64,000 nt of DNA from Trebonia kvetii (GTDB lineage: Bacteria; Actinomycetota; Actinomycetes; Streptosporangiales; Streptosporangiaceae). Every line of letters begins with the position of its first letter. Position 1 is the first letter of the stretch. A program made the position numbers and the translations under genes. Positions 1 through 6,484 of the stretch are shown here, piece by piece. The notes beneath the pieces were generated by a model. That model searched no databases. It was given only the letters and a program-made list of their open reading frames with translations, and was not told where the DNA came from. Location: contig NZ_RPFW01000010.1 in the NCBI RefSeq assembly GCF_007827045.1, forward strand, positions 84,261 through 148,260. Reading direction: 5' to 3'.

Positions 1-417
1 CGCACCTCTTATGAGCCACGCCGCGGCAGGGTCCGACAGGCCGGCACGTCGTTCGGAAGCCAGGCCAGCACGCTGGTCGGCAGCGGTTCGCAGAGCCAAA
101 CCCATCGAACCCCTAAACGCTACAACTGGACCCAGCCGTAGCGTCAGTACCGATTCTTCAATAAGGCGGTTCAGGACACAGTTGACGCCTGCGCGATGAC
201 AATTGACCGCCGACCATAACGGCGGCTACGTGAGCGCCTTACCGTGCTCAGCGGTCGCGTGTGGTCGCTGTCTCTCGTCAGGCAGCTCGGCAAGGCGACC
301 GTTGGGCAGGTTCGGCTGGCCGTCATCACGCCCGAGACGCTCTTCTCTCTACACCGAGCCGGGATGGTCCAGGGTGTGAATGTGTCTTCTTCGTCGAGCT
401 TGCGCGGGCGTTGCCGG
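1..417. other. no supportable gene
   Basis: I see no credible coding region, RNA gene or repeat here. The short reading frames in it lack family resemblance and ribosome binding sites. It lies beyond the 3' end of the disrupted DUF2637 gene and is presumably interior sequence of the integrated element. Confidence 0.4.
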
Positions 418-451
418 GGCCGGGCAGCCGCGGCGGCTAGGCTGCCCGGCC
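418..451 (-). terminator. hairpin after DUF2637 gene
   Basis: Perfect 12-bp inverted repeat (GGCCGGGCAGCC at 418-429, its complement at 440-451) with a 10-nt loop. It begins 9 bp beyond the stop codon of the minus-strand DUF2637 remnant, the position expected of a transcription terminator. There is no clear U-tract, which is common in high-G+C actinomycetes. Confidence 0.55.
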
Positions 452-639
452 CTGACTGACTAGGAAAGCACCGGCTGCCCGGCCGTGAGTTCGGCGTTGA
501 GCAAGCGGGCGAGCGCGTTCAGTTTTTCGTTGGATCCCTGCACCCCGCCGCCGCGCAGCGTACGCCGGGACACGGGTCTGCCTTCGGCGGCAAGTTCGCG
601 GGCGATGCGGACGGCTTCCTGGTCGCAGCAGGCCCTGGC

Positions 640-665
640 TGACCTTGCCCCCGTTCGCCGGACAC
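640..665 (+). repeat. IS terminal inverted repeat, orfB-side end
   Basis: 26 bp starting TGACCTTGCCCCCG and ending GGACAC. It matches the reverse complement of the other end (1882-1907) at 23 of 26 positions. The GGC immediately outside it is the target duplication. Confidence 0.9.
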
Positions 666-678
666 TTCGGGTGTGGGG

Positions 679-1482
679 TCAGGCGCCGTGGTCTGGCGGC
701 CTGAGTCGTGTCTCGAAGTCGGCTGGGCTGAGCATCCCGAGGCTGGAATGCCTTCGCGCGGGGTTATACCAGCATTCTATCCATTCGAATATCGCGTTCG
801 CTAGCTCTTTCCTGGATTTCCATGCCTTCCGGTCAAGAAGTTCTATCTGCATGGTGCCCCAGAACGATTCCATCATCGAGTTGTCGTAGCAGTCCCCGAC
901 CGTTCCCATCGAGCCGAGCAGCCCCGCGTCGCGGAGCCTTTTCCCGAAAGCCCAGGACGTGTACTGCGTTCCGTGGTCGGAATGCAGGATCGTTTTGCTT
1001 GACTCCGGGCGGCGCCGGAGGATAGCCATGCCGATCGCGTCGATGACCAGCTCCGATTTCTGGCTGACGTCAATTGACCAGCCGATGATCCGTCGCGAGC
1101 AGGCGTCCATGACCGCCGCGCAGTACACCTTTCCCTCGGCTGTCGGGTGCTCGGTGATGTCGGTCAGCCAGAGCTGGTCGAGCTCGACGACCGCGAACTG
1201 CCGGTGCACCAGGTCTTCCTCGGTCGCGGCGTTGACCAGGTTCTTCCGGCCTTTGCGCCGGTGGACGCCCTGCAGGCCGGCTTCGCGCATCAGCCGGGCG
1301 ACCCGCTTGCGGTTCACCGTCTCGCCCAGGCCCAGGACCAGCTCGGCGTGCACCCGCGGCCACCCGTAAGTGCCGCGCGATTCCTCGTGAACCGCCGCGA
1401 TCATCTTCGCAAGCTCCCTGTTCCTCGCGTTTCTCGGCGATTCCGGCTTTCCGAGCCATTCGTAATAGCCGGACGTGGACAC
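679..1482 (-). CDS. IS3-family transposase OrfB (catalytic part of OrfAB)
   Basis: Retroviral-integrase-type DDE transposase catalysing strand transfer of the element. From the annotated GTG it shows an HTH_21-like N-terminal part (TYGWPRVHAEL), then the rve core with the three acidic residues in LWLTDITEH, HSDHGTQYTS and NSMMESFWGTMQ, and the IS3 C-terminal signature YNPARRHSSLGMLSP. The frame is open further upstream to about 1560, where it meets orfA at a slippery site. The working enzyme is therefore most likely an OrfAB fusion spanning 1841 to 679 made by -1 frameshifting; this GTG start is only the first start codon in the frame. Length is normal for the family and no inactivating change is visible. 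Confidence 0.9.
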   Translation of the reverse strand: MSTSGYYEWLGKPESPRNARNRELAKMIAAVHEESRGTYGWPRVHAELVLGLGETVNRKRVARLMREAGLQGVHRRKGRKNLVNAATEEDLVHRQFAVVELDQLWLTDITEHPTAEGKVYCAAVMDACSRRIIGWSIDVSQKSELVIDAIGMAILRRRPESSKTILHSDHGTQYTSWAFGKRLRDAGLLGSMGTVGDCYDNSMMESFWGTMQIELLDRKAWKSRKELANAIFEWIECWYNPARRHSSLGMLSPADFETRLRPPDHGA

Positions 1483-1550
1483 GTTCAGTACCCGGCAGGC
1501 CGCCGCGACCGGGATTCCGGTATCGGCCAGCTCTCGGACCAGCCGGAAGG

Positions 1551-1841
1551 TTACTTTGGGAGGACGCTTTCCCTGGCAAAGTAAGCGGCGGCGCGCTTGA
1601 GGATGTCGTTTTCCATCTCAAGCTGCCGGTTTTTCCGGCGCAGCTCTGCGATCTCTTTCTTTTCCGCGCTGGTTGGCTTTAGCGGGCTGCTGCTTTCGTC
1701 GGCGTCGGCCTGGGCGAGCCAGTTCCGCAGGCACGATTCGCTGATGCCGAGGTCTTTCGCGGTCTTGGCGATCGGTGCGGTGCCCTGGCGGGCGAGCTCG
1801 ACGGCGCGCTGGCGGAACTCCGGAGGGTGCGGTGCGGGCAT
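1551..1841 (-). CDS. IS3-family transposase OrfA
   Basis: A 96-residue DNA-binding protein of the insertion sequence. Its N-terminal half is a helix-turn-helix (FRQRAVELARQG, then DLGISESCLRNWL), and its C-terminal half is a leucine-zipper-like coiled coil (EIAELRRKNRQLEMENDIL) used for dimerisation. It is expected to bind the terminal repeats and, alone, to repress transposition. I chose the ATG at 1841 because AGGA lies 7 nt upstream; an upstream ATG at 1871 is possible. The frame ends in TAA right after the slippery heptamer CCCAAAG, the standard arrangement for making OrfAB. Confidence 0.88.
   Translation of the reverse strand: MPAPHPPEFRQRAVELARQGTAPIAKTAKDLGISESCLRNWLAQADADESSSPLKPTSAEKKEIAELRRKNRQLEMENDILKRAAAYFARESVLPK
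1554..1560 (-). other. -1 ribosomal frameshift site CCCAAAG
   Basis: Read on the minus strand, the heptamer C-CCA-AAG fits X-XXY-YYZ and is followed at once by the orfA stop TAA. Slipping back one base moves ribosomes into the orfB frame (CCC AAA GTA ACC), which is open through the whole catalytic domain. Confidence 0.8.
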
Positions 1842-1881
1842 GGGGACATCCTTCCTGATGGCCGAGGCCATCTCAGGTCAG

Positions 1882-1907
1882 GTGTCCGGGAAACGGGGGC
1901 AAGCTCA
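1882..1907 (-). repeat. IS terminal inverted repeat, orfA-side end
   Basis: 26-bp partner of the repeat at 640-665, ending in CA. It is flanked by the second GGC target copy at 1908-1910. Confidence 0.9.
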
Positions 1908-2680
1908 GGCGGGGTCGGGCGGTCCTGTCGGCCTGAGTGGCAGCTGAGGCGGGCCGGTCCGCGCCGTGGTCTTGGTCCGTCGAGTGGTCCTGGTCCGGTT
2001 TCGGGTCCTGGTCCATCCCGGACCGCTGTGGTCTGCTGGCTGGTCTTGGGCGGACTGCGCCGGGAACTGCCCGCCGGCTGGTCCCGCAGGTGCGCTGCCT
2101 GCCGAAGCCGCGGCGTCGCCGCGCAGCAGGTGGGCCAGGGTGGTGCCCATGGCCAGGACGAGGACCGGCAGGCAGGACACTACGGTGGTGATGGCCCACG
2201 GCGCGCGGGACTCCCCAGCCTGGGCGAGCAGGTGGTAGGCGACCTGGCCGGCCATGCCGAGTGCGAAGGAGCTGATCGCGGACCGCCTGGCGAACCGGCG
2301 GGTGCGGGGACTGATCCAGGGCTCGGCTGCCAGCCAGGCCCGGAGCGCGTAGGCGGCGTAGGCTTCCACGCCGACCGGGAGCGTGATGCTGGTGTCCAGG
2401 CGCAGCGAGGGCCAGATGCCCGGCAGCGGGGAGACCAGGCCGAACCCGGTCATGCGCGCGATGCCGACCCAGCCGGACCACACCTCGGCGGCGGCCGGGA
2501 CGGCCAGCAGGAACAGGGGCCAGGACCGGACGGTCCTGGCCTGGTCCCGGGCTGGCCCGGACCGGTCCTCGGCAGAGCCCGGTCCGCGGACCACGGCCGG
2601 GCCAATGTCCGCGTCCCCTGGTCCGCCGGCACGCTGGTCCAGCTGGTCCGGCCGGACCGCAGGGACGCTGGCGAGCGCTG

Positions 2681-3739
2681 TCATGGAGTCACCGTTCCGG
2701 GCTCGGCAAGGGGGTGGGGTTCGCCGGTCAGCGCGGCGAGGGCGGTGGCGACCTCGGTGAGCGTGGCGCGCACGTACGTCGAGGTGGCGGAGCCGGTGTC
2801 GCCGGTGCCGTCGGTGTGACCGGCGTAGGCGTGGGCGACGGCGAACCCGAAGTTGCGCTCAACCCAAGTCAGGGTGGTGTGCCGCAGCCAGTGGGTGCTG
2901 ATCTGCTGGGTGCGGACCCAGGGCAGGTGCCTGCCGATGCGGACCCACAGCCCGTCGTAGCGCCGGTAGGTGACCGGCCGCCCGTCGGTGTAGCGCAGCA
3001 GTCGCCCGTCCGGCGGGGCGTGGCGCTCCTCTGCGTGATGGATGAGCGCGGCCATCAGGGTGGGGGAGACTGGCTGCCAGCGGACCGTCTCGCCCTTTTC
3101 CCGCAGCATGATTAGGCACTGTTCCCGGTCAAGGTCGGCCGGCCGCAGGGCGAGCGCGCCGCCGCGGCGGCAGGCGGTCTCGGCGTGCAGCCGCAAAATC
3201 AGTGTGTCGAGTTCGGGGTCGTCGCCGGTGGTGGCGGCGACCTCGTTGATCTCGGCAAGCCGGGTGTCGGCGACGGCACGGCGGGTGGAGGGCAGTCGGC
3301 GGGGCTTGTCGACCTTGCGGGCGGGGTTGTCCTTCTCGCTGATCAGCCCGTCGTCTTCGGCGTGCCGGTACAGGCAGCGCAGTGCGGCGACCAGGTGCTC
3401 CTCGGCGCTGCGGCCGCCCCGCCCGTTGCGCCGCTGCACCGCATTGGCCTTGATGAGCTTCATGAGTTGCCGGACTTCTGATGGCGTGGGCTCGTCCAGG
3501 TGGCGGGTGCCCCACTGCTGGGTGATGCGGCCCCAGTAGGTTCCGTATGCCCGGCGGGTGCCGTCGGTGACCGCGGCCGACACGATCGGGATGTAGTCGG
3601 CGAACGTCGGCACGGGCGGCCGCTGGCCGGGGGCGGAGGTCAGGTCCTCCAGGGACAAGCCCATCGACTTCAGGACCAGCAGCGCCGCGTCGACTGCGGC
3701 CTGCTGGGACACAGGCGGGGAGCTCGGGACGGTCGTCAT
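2681..3739 (-). CDS. int: tyrosine recombinase / site-specific integrase
   Basis: A 352-residue phage-type integrase that would insert and excise the element at the adjacent tRNA-Leu. The N-terminal SAM-like DNA-binding domain occupies about residues 45-150. The catalytic domain holds R191/R192 (ETACRRGGAL), H283 and R286 (HWLRHTTL), H308 (AGHTDG) and the nucleophile Y322 (TSTYVRA), so the RHRHY set is complete. I chose the ATG at 3739, which overlaps the stop of the AbrB-like gene by 4 bp (ATGA); the frame stays open far upstream but that extension reads as an Arg/Pro-rich shadow. It is the second gene of a three-gene overlapping operon. No excisionase gene is visible in the window. Confidence 0.92.
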   Translation of the reverse strand: MTTVPSSPPVSQQAAVDAALLVLKSMGLSLEDLTSAPGQRPPVPTFADYIPIVSAAVTDGTRRAYGTYWGRITQQWGTRHLDEPTPSEVRQLMKLIKANAVQRRNGRGGRSAEEHLVAALRCLYRHAEDDGLISEKDNPARKVDKPRRLPSTRRAVADTRLAEINEVAATTGDDPELDTLILRLHAETACRRGGALALRPADLDREQCLIMLREKGETVRWQPVSPTLMAALIHHAEERHAPPDGRLLRYTDGRPVTYRRYDGLWVRIGRHLPWVRTQQISTHWLRHTTLTWVERNFGFAVAHAYAGHTDGTGDTGSATSTYVRATLTEVATALAALTGEPHPLAEPGTVTP

Positions 3740-4209
3740 GACTTTTCTCCTTGCGCGTGCGGGAACGAGCCGTGGGCGCGGATGGCCTGGTCCACCACGG
3801 CGAGGGAGTAGGCAGTAAGGGTGTCTTCGCCGGGGACTGCAGCCAGCAGCACCCGGTCGCCGGGGCGCAGGCCGCAGCGGCGGCGTAGCACGGCGGGGAT
3901 CGCTATGCAGGCGCGGCCGGGCAGGGTGATCATTCCGCCGGGGTCGCGGCGGGCGGTTATCACGCCCGCGTCGGCGGTGAGAGTCAGCCGGTCTCCGCCA
4001 CACCAGCCCAGGGCGGTGGTGAGGGCCCGGTCGGCGATCCGGCCGGAGGCGTCGATGCGGCCGATTCCATAGACCACGCCCTCGGGAGGGGCCGGGACGG
4101 AGACCGGGGCGGCCAGCGGCAGCGGCCGGCCCCCGGCGGCCCTGGCGGACTGCCGGCCGGACAGGACGGCCGATGAGGGGATGACAGGAGCCAGAGGTCG
4201 CGCGGTCAT
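3736..4209 (-). CDS. AbrB/SpoVT-like DNA-binding regulator of the element
   Basis: A 157-residue protein. The first 45 residues are Pro/Ala-rich. A first beta-rich segment follows (GVVYGIGRIDASGRIADRAL), then a swapped-hairpin AbrB-type motif (MITLPGRACIAIPAVLRRRCGLRPGD), the pattern of AbrB/MazE/SpoVT regulators that often precede integrase genes in actinomycete elements. It heads the operon and overlaps the integrase start by 4 bp, so it probably controls integrase expression. The palindrome and half-site of GCGTGTTCAAG upstream are good candidates for its operator. The start at 4209 is the ATG nearest the conserved part; an upstream ATG at 4266 in the same frame is less likely. Confidence 0.75.
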   Translation of the reverse strand: MTARPLAPVIPSSAVLSGRQSARAAGGRPLPLAAPVSVPAPPEGVVYGIGRIDASGRIADRALTTALGWCGGDRLTLTADAGVITARRDPGGMITLPGRACIAIPAVLRRRCGLRPGDRVLLAAVPGEDTLTAYSLAVVDQAIRAHGSFPHAQGEKS

Positions 4210-4270
4210 GGCCGCCTCCCGACAGGGAGAGCGGGAACCGCCGCAGTGCGCACGGCAGCGGCGCATGTAG

Positions 4271-4281
4271 GCGTGTTCAAG
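4271..4281 (+). promoter_or_regulatory. half-site copy GCGTGTTCAAG
   Basis: A single copy of the 11-mer that also forms each arm of the palindrome at 4350-4382. It lies between the AbrB-like gene start and the palindrome, consistent with a secondary binding site for the regulator or an arm-type integrase site. Confidence 0.45.
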
Positions 4282-4349
4282 GAGGCGAAAGGCCTGCTAA
4301 AGCGGGATGCGTGTGAGAGATTCCCCGTCAGTTCGCGTGTCCGAGCCGA

Positions 4350-4382
4350 CGCTTGAACACGCTGCATAAGCGTGTTCAAGCG
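4350..4382. promoter_or_regulatory. 14-bp palindrome, probable operator or integrase arm site
   Basis: Perfect inverted repeat CGCTTGAACACGCT / AGCGTGTTCAAGCG separated by GCATA. It lies between the element's regulator/integrase operon and tRNA-Leu, and a further half-site lies about 70 bp away. The position suits an operator for the AbrB-like protein or integrase binding beside the attachment site. Confidence 0.6.
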
Positions 4383-4415
4383 CTGTCCGATTTGGGGAGA
4401 TTCCACCGATATGGG

Positions 4416-4501
4416 TGTCCGAGGGGGGACTTGAACCCCCACAGCCGTCACCGGCCACTAGCACCTCAAGCTAGCGCGTCTGCCTATTCCGCCACCCGGA
4501 C
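4416..4501 (-). tRNA. tRNA-Leu (anticodon GAG)
   Basis: An 86-nt class II tRNA with acceptor GTCCGGG pairing with CTCGGAC (one G-T), a long variable arm, T loop GGTTCAAGTC and anticodon loop TTGAGGT (GAG, reads CUC/CUU). CCA is not encoded. Its 3' end faces the integrase operon, so it is the likely attachment site of the element. The matching duplicate of the tRNA 3' end is not in the window. Confidence 0.93.
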
Positions 4502-4713
4502 CAGGTGTGCCGATCGCGTCGGCTGGCTAAGGTTAGCAAACCTTCGGAGACTTCGCGAACCCATCGAGTCTGCCCAAGCAAGCGCAGTCAGCCTGACCGA
4601 AGCCCCAGCTCAGACGGCCCGCCGCAGAGCGGCAGCCGCCCAGGTCGCCCAAGCCGCTGGGCGCCCAAAGGCCCCAGGGCCGGCCGCAAGAAGGCCGGTG
4701 GCACGATGGACAA

Positions 4714-6036
4714 GTGACGGAGAACCAGGTGAACCAGGTGAGCTCAGCGGAAGAGGAGGTCGCGGCGATCTGCCGCGACCTGATCAGGATCGACACGACG
4801 AACCCGGGCAACCATTCGGGGCCCGGTGAGCGCCGCGCGGCGGAGTACGTCGCCGGGCTCCTGAGCGAGGTCGGACTGGCGCCTGAGGTTCTGGAGTCGC
4901 ACCCGAAGCGGACCAGCCTGGTCGCGCGCATCGAAGGCGAAGACAGGACACGCCCCGGGTTGCTCATCCACGGCCACCTGGACGTCGTGCCTGCCGACGC
5001 CAAAGACTGGCGGCAGCATCCGTTCAGCGGGGAGATCGCCGATGGCTGCGTCTGGGGGCGCGGCGCGGTCGACATGAAGGACATGGACGCGATCATGCTC
5101 GCGGTCGCCAGGCAACGGCTCAGGGAGGGCCGGAAACCCAAAAGGGACGTCGTGCTCGCCTTCACAGCGGACGAAGAGGCGGGCGGCACCTGGGGCGCCC
5201 AGTTCCTTGTGGAGCAGCACCCTGACCTGTTCGAGGGGGTCACCGAGGCGATCGGCGAGGTCGGCGGGTTCAGCGTGTCCGTCGGTGACCAGCGCCTTTA
5301 CGCCGTGCAGACCGCGGAGAAGGGCATCGCCTGGATGCGGCTGAAGGCGACGGGCACCGCCGGTCACGGGTCGATGATCCACAACGACAACGCCGTCACC
5401 AAGCTCAGCGAGGCACTCGCTCGGGTCGGGCGGCACCAGTGGCCGACCCAGCTCCCAGACGCCACAAGCCAATTTCTGACTAGAGCAGCACAAGCGCTCG
5501 GCGTCGAGTTCGACCCCCAGGACCCCGCGAGCGTCATCGGCAAGCTCGGCGGCATGAGCAAGATGATCGGCGCGACCACGCAACACACGGCCAACCCGAC
5601 GGGCTTCAAGGCCGGCTACAAGGTCAACGTGATCCCGCAGACCGCGACCGCCGAGCTCGACGGGCGGTTCCTGCCCGGCCGGGAGGAGGAGTTCTTCGCC
5701 GAGCTCGACCGGCTGCTCGGCACGGCGGTCAGCAGAGAGTTCATCCACCACGACGTCGCGGTTGAGACGACTGCCGACGGTGACCTGTGGAATGCGATGA
5801 AAAGCTCACTCAACGCGGAAGACCCGGAGGGGATCGTGACGCCCTACTGCCTGTCCGCGGGGACGGACGCCAAGTGGTTCAGCAAGATCGGCATCCGGTG
5901 CTTCGGGTTCAGCCCGTTGCGGCTGCCCGCCGAACTCGACTTCCCCGGCATGTTCCACGGCGTCGACGAGCGGGTACCGCTAGACAGCCTGCGGTTTGGC
6001 GTGCGGGTGGTGGACCGGCTCCTGGACATCTGCTGA
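4714..6036 (+). CDS. M20-family metallopeptidase (ArgE/DapE type)
   Basis: A 440-residue cytoplasmic zinc amidohydrolase cleaving an N-acyl amino acid or dipeptide-like substrate that the sequence does not identify. Catalytic motifs are intact: H88 and D90 (IHGHLDVVP), D120 (GRGAVDMKD), the E154-E155 pair (TADEEAGG) and a late His (FHGVDERVP). The lid/dimerisation domain lies between about residues 205 and 330 (TAGHGSMIHNDNAV). The GTG at 4714 is used because the following GTGs (4729, 4738) would shorten the N-terminus; no strong ribosome site marks any of them. It stands alone on the chromosomal side of tRNA-Leu and converges on the DUF5703 gene. Confidence 0.85.
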   Translation: MTENQVNQVSSAEEEVAAICRDLIRIDTTNPGNHSGPGERRAAEYVAGLLSEVGLAPEVLESHPKRTSLVARIEGEDRTRPGLLIHGHLDVVPADAKDWRQHPFSGEIADGCVWGRGAVDMKDMDAIMLAVARQRLREGRKPKRDVVLAFTADEEAGGTWGAQFLVEQHPDLFEGVTEAIGEVGGFSVSVGDQRLYAVQTAEKGIAWMRLKATGTAGHGSMIHNDNAVTKLSEALARVGRHQWPTQLPDATSQFLTRAAQALGVEFDPQDPASVIGKLGGMSKMIGATTQHTANPTGFKAGYKVNVIPQTATAELDGRFLPGREEEFFAELDRLLGTAVSREFIHHDVAVETTADGDLWNAMKSSLNAEDPEGIVTPYCLSAGTDAKWFSKIGIRCFGFSPLRLPAELDFPGMFHGVDERVPLDSLRFGVRVVDRLLDIC

Positions 6037-6044
6037 GAGAAGCG

Positions 6045-6230
6045 TCAGAACGTCTTTACGGCGCGTATTATTCGACGGCGGAGGGTAGCCTTCCTGCTGC
6101 CGTCGGCATAGAGACGGAGCCTGGCCAGCTCCCACGATCCGTACTCCGCATGCTCCGTGAGTATGCGTCGCGCGGCGTCGCGTGTCGTGCCGCGCGGCAA
6201 GTACAAGACGAGGTAGTCGTAGTCGGCCAT
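6045..6230 (-). CDS. DUF5703 family small protein
   Basis: A 61-residue basic protein with the pattern PRGTTRDAARRILTEHAEYG followed by WELARLRLY and a basic RRRIIR tail, which I recognise as the actinobacterial DUF5703 family. Its function is unknown. An AGAGG motif precedes the ATG. It is transcribed divergently from topA, and its 3' end lies 8 bp from the M20 peptidase stop. Length and motif order are typical, so I consider it intact. Confidence 0.75.
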   Translation of the reverse strand: MADYDYLVLYLPRGTTRDAARRILTEHAEYGSWELARLRLYADGSRKATLRRRIIRAVKTF

Positions 6231-6484
6231 TGCCTCTTATTCTGCTCCGGTGAGCCCGCTGCGCAAGCCATGCGCGCGAAGTTCCGGGACTGCGGCGGGT
6301 GTTGTGTGATAAAGCACTCGGGAACAGTCTGGACGGCTAACCGGGTTGCAGGGATAACGGCAGGGACGGGCAATTCGTCGTTGCGCCGCGTATGGTACTT
6401 GCGGCGGGCGTTGCGTTGGAAGCGCGACCGGGAGCCTGCTCAGACGTGGACGGGCCATGGCGTTGATGTGAGGTTGGAAAGAGC

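Larger units (their letters stand above)
640..1907 (-). mobile_element. IS3-family insertion sequence, complete
   Basis: A 1268-bp element with imperfect 26-bp terminal inverted repeats (23 of 26 matching), TG...CA ends and a 3-bp target duplication GGC (637-639 and 1908-1910), all as expected of IS3-type elements. It carries orfA and orfB on the minus strand in overlapping frames with a canonical -1 slippery heptamer. All DDE catalytic residues are present and no frame is broken, so it may still be active. It sits inside a DUF2637 gene. Confidence 0.93.
460..2684 (-). pseudogene. DUF2637 protein gene interrupted by an IS3 element
   Basis: The 5' part (2684-1908, 259 codons) encodes a cytoplasmic N-terminus followed by hydrophobic segments typical of DUF2637 membrane proteins of actinomycete integrative elements (motifs such as WPLFLLAVPAAAEVW and LRLDTSITLPVGVEAYAAY). 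It ends in a low-complexity Thr/Arg/Pro stretch. An insertion sequence with a GGC duplication follows, and the 3' part (639-460) supplies the usual C-terminal helix-turn-helix-like segment (GRPVSRRTLRGGGVQGSN). Removing the insertion and one GGC copy restores a single open frame of about 317 codons, so the interruption looks recent. The start overlaps the integrase stop by 4 bp (ATGA), indicating translational coupling. In other elements such proteins accompany conjugation or replication genes; the exact role is not known. As it stands the gene would make a truncated protein without its C-terminal segment. Confidence 0.85.

Noticed and set aside
1827-2819. 330-codon plus-strand frame across the insertion-sequence junction
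   Set aside because: Antisense to the DUF2637 gene and Gly/Arg-rich; not a plausible protein.
3740-4003. N-terminal extension of the integrase
   Set aside because: It overlaps the AbrB-like gene in another frame and is Arg/Pro-rich; the ATGA overlap gives a better start.
4529-4544. AAGGTTAGCAAACCTT, resembling an iron-regulator (IdeR/DtxR) box
   Set aside because: It is one base shorter than the consensus palindrome, and the nearby genes (tRNA-Leu, M20 peptidase) give no iron context.
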